NCBI GenBank assembly: GCA_963932465.1
Contig: OZ010790.1
Coordinates: 349,271,087-349,335,086, forward strand
Direction: 5' to 3'
DNA length: 64,000 nt
From: Maratus speciosus
Taxonomy: Eukaryota > Arthropoda > Arachnida > Araneae > Salticidae
Shown here one piece after another: positions 58,021 through 64,000 of this stretch (positions are counted from its first letter, which is position 1; each line of letters starts with the position of its first letter). Under the pieces are notes generated by a model. It did no database searches. It was given only the letters and a program-made list of their open reading frames with translations, and was not told the origin of the DNA. The translations under genes and the position numbers were made by a program.

Positions 58021-58582
58021 TATATGTTATTGTAATATTAGTATATTTTTGTTTTACACAGTGATGCATTCATTCTTTCTACATAAAAAACTGAAACCAC
58101 AACTTAATTTTTACAACACATAAATAATATTTTGTTTAAATAATTATAAAACACGAGGGGTTGAAAGGACATGCCCCTTTCAACTCCTCAGTTACTGTCC
58201 ATTTGAACCCCATACCCACCTAGCTAAATGAAAAATGCATTCATTCATGGCGGTATTTTAGCTAACAAAATATACCGATATTCATAAAAAGTGCATACTT
58301 TATAGTGCTAAATAACATAAATATTGTAATGCTAAACACAATATTAATTTTTTAGAGACAAAAAGAAAAGCTAGATCAAAATTTACTTTTTTATATCAAA
58401 AACAAGTTTTGCTTTCACCACCTGCAAAGCTTTAATTGCTGACGTCAGTTTTAAAGATTATTAAGACAGAACAAGTATCGCCATTGATTGAGCCAAAATT
58501 GAAAATTTCTGCATTTTAATTTCGTCCTCAAATTTTGAGTGTCCTTTTCATCCCTTGTCTCTTTCATCCCCAGAATCCCCTA

Positions 58583-59040
58583 CCGACAGATGACAGCATA
58601 ACATTGATTTATTTGCTCAAATGAAGGTCTTTTTTCGGTGTTTATAGATTTTCCATTTTTCAAGATAGCGAAATGCAAAAAGTAAATTTATTTGTATTTT
58701 TTGCATCATGGATCCAAATAAATAAGTCCTAATCTTATCTTGTAGACCGCATAATCTTAGCTTGAAATATGTATTTTTTTAAATTGCGAAATTATATGTT
58801 CAAGCCTATTTTTGCGTCTGTTTGTAACTTAGAAAATATAGGACGCAAATGGGTATATATTTCTATTATCCCATTTGAATAAAGGACTTTACATGAATAT
58901 CTGTCCCCTAAAAATCTAGAAAACAGTTTAAAAAAAATCAGGGATTAATTTATGAATTTTAGTGAACGTGATTTCTCGCAAATTATATTTCATTGTTGTA
59001 ACCATTTTCCCAATAATAAGCATGAAATTATATACTCATA
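58583..59040. other. AT-rich DNA, no feature seen
   Basis: No gene or repeat pair found. Confidence 0.4.
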
Positions 59041-59049
59041 TACGTTAAC

Positions 59050-59230
59050 GTTGAATTTTCGCTAAACTTGGTTGTCGCCCAGTTTAGCGAAAATTTGACG
59101 TCAATTTGGCGACCAAAATTTGTCACCATAACTGAAACCAACTTGGCAGTAGCTGACTAATTTGGCGAAATTCCCGTTCTTCTCTAATCGGGTTCTTCTC
59201 ATTTTTGGTTCGTGTTTTCCAATAAAATTA
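59050..59230. repeat. Hairpin and diverged tail of the 327-bp-array element family
   Basis: AATTTTCGCTAAACT (about 59052) faces AGTTTAGCGAAAATT (59080-59094), a 15-bp perfect stem with a loop of 13 or so bases. Downstream, AACTTGGCAGTAGCTGACTA with ATTTGGCGAAATTC resembles the tail segment near 52390-52430 of the array element (CTTGGATAAAGCTGACTAATTTCGCG), suggesting an old third copy fragment. Confidence 0.6.
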
Positions 59231-59544
59231 GCTAAAATCTTAAATCTTCCAAGAAATAGGGAAGTTACCTTTTCCATCCGGTACAAAATTTTTTTATTTT
59301 GTAGTCTACATATTTTCATATTCAAGTGTACATCTTAACAAAAAATGCTTATCTTATTCGCCTCAGAAAGTTCAATTCCATTTCAGCTGGAACACATTCA
59401 CTTATGGGGAATAAAAAAAAAAAATGAATAACCTTCTGTAATTGGTGCCGATACCAAATGGTTAAATTTGCGCGTCAAACAACCCTCACTAAATTATGCC
59501 GACTGACTGCGAACTCGATTACTGAAATTTCCCAATTGAAATAG

Positions 59545-59690
59545 ACATACATGTGAATACAAACATACATACATAAGAATACATACGCACATATTAGTAC
59601 ATACATACATATGAATGCAAGTACATATGAATACATACATAAATATGAATACATATATACATATAAGTAATACATACATGACATTACATA
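59545..59690. repeat. ACAT-type microsatellite
   Basis: Degenerate (ATAC)n/(ATACATAT)n tract. Minus-strand frames here rich in Met, Tyr, Val and Cys come from this tract and are not genes. Confidence 0.9.
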
Positions 59691-60477
59691 TTTTTTATTT
59701 CTTTGTTTATCATCCGTTGACATGCGGCTAATATCCAAAATCGTATTCTGTATCCTTTCTTTTCTCTTAATTGAAAATTCAAACTGGATTGCATCGATTT
59801 GGAAGGTTACAGATAATGTAGGCTTCGCAGTAAAAAACGTGGTCATTACTTACGTAAGAATTAAAACTTCTAAAATAAATTTATATCGCAGGTCACAAAA
59901 GTTGACGTCATAATGATGCGGATGGGGTTTAAATGCATAATTTACAACAATGGAGATAATCTTTTAATTAATAACGAGTAAAACCCGTCGAATTTCGACG
60001 AAAGAATATATGTTTAAAAAGTCCTTCCGGCCAGTACCGGGAGGAAGAGGTAGCTTTCATATTCCTTATTTTTTTTTTTTTTTTTAAAGCCAGCTTATAT
60101 TATTCAAATGCACAAAGCTCAATTTAGTGGAAACCGATTATAGGAGATTTAATACTAATTTTTATTAATACTAAATCATTATGAATGAGAATTTCGCGAA
60201 ATTAGTCAGCTTTATCCAAGCTGCTTTTATTTAAAGTAACTTGGTTGCCGAATTTGGTTGCCAAATTCGGCGATATCTTGAAATGCCTGCCATTTTAAGA
60301 CAACATGGTGGATGAGGCTGACCGGTGAACGTGGTCGAGACCTTAGTAATTCCTGTGCACATGTACACTCACATCGGAATCGGTTGATATATTACGAGTG
60401 CTGTCACAGCAAAAAATCAGATCTTTCAAAATGTCGCCCACATTAGAAATTCGAACTGCTATATCTGAGCCATTTTT

Positions 60478-61554
60478 ACTTTCTTCTATCTTTACAAGAA
60501 GAAAGTATTGGATTCATGAAAATTTTCGAATTCCGGTTTTCGACGAATTTACACGTTTTAGGGGTCAGAGATTCCGAAAAACATGTTTTTACAAAATGTC
60601 TGTCTGTGACTCCGTGAGTCTGTCTGTCTGTGTGTATGTGACACAAATTTTGTGGGCGCTCTATCTCAAGAACTAATGCACGGAATTTAATAAAAATTTG
60701 TATTCAGTGAGTCCCTAATACAAATTGATGCTGATTAGTTTTTGGTGTAAATCGCTCAACAGGTGGTGCTGCTATGCTGCATTTTTCACGATTTTCGCAA
60801 TAGCTGTATCTCACGAACTAATGCACGGATTTTGATCAAACTGCAGATTTAGTTAGTCCTTGATATGAATTGATGCTGAGTGCGTTTTGATGCAAATCGC
60901 CCAACAGGTGGCGCTGTTATGATGAATTTTGCAGGATTTACAGGATTTCCCCAATAGCTCTATCTTAAGAACTAACGCACGGATTTTCATCAAACTTCAG
61001 ATTCAGTTAGCCCTTGATATGACTTGCTACTGATTATGTGTTGGTGTAAATCGCCCAACAGATGGCGCCTCTGTACTGCCTTTTTCACGATTGCCTCAAT
61101 AGCTCTATCTATAGAACTAATGGACGAATTTTCATCTAACTTCAGATTTAGTTGTATGTTGATACAAGTTGTTGTTAATTAGTTTCGGTGTTAATCACGC
61201 AATAGGTGGCGCTGCTATGCAGGAATTTTCACGATTTTCGCTATAGCTCTATCTCAAAAACTAATGCACGGATTTTCTCCAAACTTCAGTTTCTGTCAGA
61301 CGTTGACATAAATTGTTGCTGATTAGGATTTGGTATAAATCACCCAATAGGTGGCGCTGCTACGCAGCATTTTGCTGGATTTAGACGATTTCAGCGATAG
61401 TCATATCTCAAGAACTAATGCACGGAATTTCATATCTTTAGAATTCTCATGAGATGCATATATTGCCATTTAATTTTGGCAGTGTGATAGCGAATTTTGA
61501 AGTATTAACATGTATGAGATAGAAGAAAGTTTTGGGATTGGTACATTCGACTAG
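60478..61554 (+). mobile_element. Nested array element ending in CTAG (about 1.08 kb)
   Basis: ACTTTCTTCTATCT (60478-60491) and AGATAGAAGAAAGT (61517-61530) are 14-bp perfect inverted repeats. A GTCTGT-rich microsatellite (60598-60650) and about 5.2 tandem units of 145 bp follow the head. The sequence ends GGTACATTCGACTAG before TTT. The homologous position of the forward copy (about 52155-52165) is uninterrupted, so the insertion is bounded between T residues. Subterminal repeats, microsatellite, array, CTAG end and T/T target fit a Helentron-associated element. Relatives at 39660 and 55147. Confidence 0.8.
60650..61440 (+). repeat. Tandem array of about 145-bp units (about 5 copies)
   Basis: AACTAATGCACGGA-type anchors occur at 60671, 60816, 60970, 61115, 61259 and 61413 (spacings 144-154, the longer ones from a small insertion). 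Each unit contains GTAAATCGCCCAACAGGTGG-like sequence and TTCACGATTT. Confidence 0.95.
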
Positions 61555-63271
61555 TTTAATATAAAGACAAAACAAAAAATGTTCCGGAATCCTTGTATCA
61601 AAGTCAAATACTAAAAAAAGAAACCTTTTTCAATTTCTAATTTTTTTTGCACCTTACTTTAAATATATATTTTTTCTATTTCCTGGGCGCCATTTTGAAA
61701 CAAGATGGCTGATAAAGCTGCCCAGCGAACTTCGGCAAGACATTGCTATATATTATCCACATGCCTTCTTACATCGAAATAGGTTATAAATACACGTGTT
61801 ATCGCGTGACAAATATCAGATCGTTTCAAAATGTCAGCCATGCAAGAAATTCAAATTGCTATAATTCAACTTTTTTTTTAGATATAGACGAAGCAAAAAC
61901 TGCTCCTGAATCTTTGTATCAAGGTCAAACACATAAAAAAACCTTTTTCATTTTCCAATTTTTTGATTCCTCATTTTAAATTTTAAATTTAATTATTTTT
62001 TCAATGGCAGATCTTTTCAAACAAGAAGGCGAATGAAGCTGGCCGACGAACTCGGTCTAGACATTCTTATTTACTATGTGCACACCAATTTACATCCAAA
62101 TCGGTTCATAAATACGCCTGTTATTGCGTGACAAAATTCAGGTCGTTTCAAAATGTCAGCCACAATAGAAATTCAAAATGCTATAACTCAGCCATTTTTC
62201 TAGGTGCAGACGAAACAAAAACTGTTCCGGAATCTTTGTATGAAGGTCAAACACATACAAAAAAATCTCTTTCATTTTCCAATTTCATGGTACCTCATTT
62301 AAAATTTAAAATTTTTAAATTTTTTTTAAATGGCCGCCATTTTGAAACAAGATGGCGGATGAAGCTGGCGAACGAACTCGGCCGAGACATTGGTATGTAC
62401 TATGTATAAACCAAAGTACTACATCCAAATCGGTTCATAAACAAGCCTGTTATCGCGTGACAAAAATCAGGTCATTTCAAAATGCCAGCCACGCTAGAAA
62501 TTCAAAGTGCTATAACTCAGCCATTTTTTAAGATATAAACGAAACAAAAACTGCTCCGGAATCTTTGTATCAAGGTCAAACACATAAGAAAAAAATATTT
62601 TTTAATTTTCAATTTTTTGGTACAACATTTGAAATTTAAAGTTTTTTCAAAAAATTTAAATGGCCGCCACTTTGAAACAAGGTGGCGATGAAGCTGGCCA
62701 ACGAAGTCGGTCGAGACATTGGTATGTACTATGTATAAACCAGGGTACATCCAAATCGGTTCATAAACATGCCTGTTATCGCGTGACAAAAATCAGGTCA
62801 TTTCAAAATGCCAGCCACGCTAGAAATTCAAAGTGCTATAACTCAGCCATTTTTAAAGATATAAACGAAACAAAAACTGCTCCGGAATCTTTGTATCAAG
62901 GTCAAACACATAAGAAAAAATATTTTTTAATTTTCAATTTTTTGGTACCACATTTCAAATTTTTAAATTTAAAAAAATTAAATGGCCGCCATTTTGAAAC
63001 AAGATGGCGGATGAAGCTGGCCAACGAACTCGGTCGACACATTGGTATGTACTATGTATACACGAAATTTCATCCAAATCGGTTCATAAATACGAGAGTT
63101 ACAAAGTGACAAGTATCAGATATATATATATATATATATATCAACATTTGAACGGAGGGTGGTTTCGGGGTCTGGGGGTCACGATCGATGAAAATATACG
63201 AAAATTTTTTGAAATCGCTTTCCTCCGAACGGCTGCAATAGGAGCTTTTTGTAATGAAAGCTACCTAAAAG

Positions 63272-64000
63272 GATCTGCTACATTGCGTTTATAATAAACC
63301 AACATAATTAATTACAGTAAAAAATCCATCTTACATAGGCCAATGTAAGTCTTAAAAGAAATATATTTTTAAGATAAAGTTACCAAAAACTATTTCCATA
63401 CGCTTCCACTGTTCAAATTATTAAAAATAAAACTGTATTCGTATCTGAAGCATTAGTATCTCAAATTCAATATCGGTGGAATGGAAAAGTATTGAAAAAT
63501 AACAGCCTTATAAAGGAAATTGCTTGTTTTTTAAAACATGACGTCATTTTCTGTTCAATTTTCTTTCAATATTATTTTGAATTTTTATGAGAAAACGGCA
63601 CCAGTAACAATAAATAAACCTTACTTTTTTTTTCTTTGCATCAACGGAAATAATTCAAATGCCTCCATTTTGAAGAAATTTCATAGAAAACTTTTACAAT
63701 TTAAGCAAAAATATAAAAATGGGTATATTTTAAAAATTAGCTACTGCGGGCACACATACAAAGAAACAGCTTTCATAAAAAAATATAGAATTATTAAAAT
63801 TGGTTCAGAAGAAATCTCAGGGTAAATGACTAAAAAACAGCCTTGTCCTTCAAATATAGAGATTTAAACTCGTTTTGTTATCACTATGGAAAATTTTGAG
63901 CCGACATTTCAGAACGTTATAGTTTACGAATATTTTTGATTTTGAATACCCGCCGAGATTTTGCCACTACCGACATCCAACTAATTTTTTGTGCCGATGG
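63272..64000. other. AT-rich DNA; one unassigned short frame
   Basis: An ATG-started frame of 95 codons (63538-63825, plus) is Lys/Phe/Ile-rich and resembles no family I know. Length and composition are compatible with chance in this AT content. No other feature seen. Confidence 0.4.

Larger units (their letters stand above)
56479..58582 (-). mobile_element. Pogo-like transposon, 2.1 kb, decayed
   Basis: TAGGGGAGAGTGGGGATGAA (56479) matches the reverse complement of the right end (GTAGGGGATTCTGGGGATGA ...), and both ends contain GGGATGAAAAGGAC; TA lies at both edges. Coding remnants run on the minus strand: a psq-type helix-turn-helix near 58015-57850, a block GLAHQSWWMTAEFF near 57297-57250 and an upstream LVTASGN block near 57395. 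This order fits a pogo/Tigger-type transposase. Many stops and shifts; inactive. Confidence 0.8.
60015..63271 (-). mobile_element. HINE-like array element, reverse copy with nested insertion
   Basis: Reverse-orientation homologue of 50379-52594. Stem-loop TCCTTCCGGCCAGTACCGGG at 60022, AGGTAGCTTTCAT at 60048-60060, tail sequence, six units of about 325 bp, (TA)n, the conserved block with CTTTCCTCCGAACGGCTGC, and GTAATGAAAGCTACCT ending at 63267. Without the nested element at 60478-61554 it would be about 2.2 kb and collinear with the forward copy. Its long open frames (for example 62660-63109) come from the repeat and carry no known domain. Confidence 0.8.

Noticed and set aside
59475..59846. 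123-codon minus-strand frame rich in Met/Tyr/Val/Cys
   Set aside because: Generated by the ACAT-type microsatellite.
62660..63294. Open frames of 96-149 codons
   Set aside because: They lie in the 327-bp repeat units and repeat the same translated phrase in each unit; no known domain, frame broken between units.
63538..63825. 95-codon ATG-started frame
   Set aside because: No recognisable motif, composition follows the local AT bias, no supporting splice or promoter context.

Overview
This is AT-rich, intron-scale eukaryotic non-coding DNA that looks like an arthropod genome and most likely a spider. The spider call is an inference: I recognise the style of the dispersed repeats (TCCG/TCTG microsatellites, units containing GGCGGCCATTT, units containing a CTATCTCAAGAACTAATGCA-type phrase) and the mix of Tc1/mariner, pogo, Penelope and Helitron relics. 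No host protein-coding gene with a credible exon structure is visible. Every open frame whose translation I recognise belongs to a decayed transposable element, and most other short frames are chance or repeat-derived.

Layout. 0-12 kb: a short TA-flanked mariner-type element, a broken DDE transposase, two foldback/TIR elements (3.2-3.95 kb and 4.15-5.05 kb, the latter with an internal 173-bp satellite), a decayed coding remnant of a multicopy family, a small MITE, a Penelope-like retroelement 3' end with GIY-YIG motifs on the minus strand, tandem tRNA-like units near 10.2-10.6 kb, and a TTAA-flanked MITE. 12.2-13 kb: two tRNA-derived SINEs facing each other around a third tRNA-like unit. 14-28 kb: TTAA-flanked elements, a TIR element with a transposase helix-turn-helix remnant, a Helitron nested inside an inverted repeat, a Tc1 pseudogene, a cluster of short perfect palindromes and a spacerless 600-bp foldback. 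28.5-38.7 kb: satellite arrays (about 338 bp with a higher-order form, and about 200 bp), a second palindrome cluster, duplicated transposon ends, a near-perfect hairpin and a foldback MITE. 39-49 kb: mostly AT-rich DNA with a pogo-like remnant. 50-63.3 kb: two homologous copies of a 327-bp-array element in inverted orientation about 7.4 kb apart, one carrying a second array-bearing element inserted in it, with two more transposase-type pseudogenes between them.

How it works together: nothing here forms a host pathway. The window is a record of repeated transposition, with several insertions that can be read precisely because an uninterrupted copy of the same site survives nearby. The most informative part is 50-63 kb, where flanks, subterminal inverted repeats, a terminal stem-loop and two internal empty sites point to Helentron/HINE-like (rolling-circle) non-autonomous elements. 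Many arms are long enough to give double-stranded RNA if transcribed. All identifications are from reading the sequence and from recalled family signatures; no database search was run.
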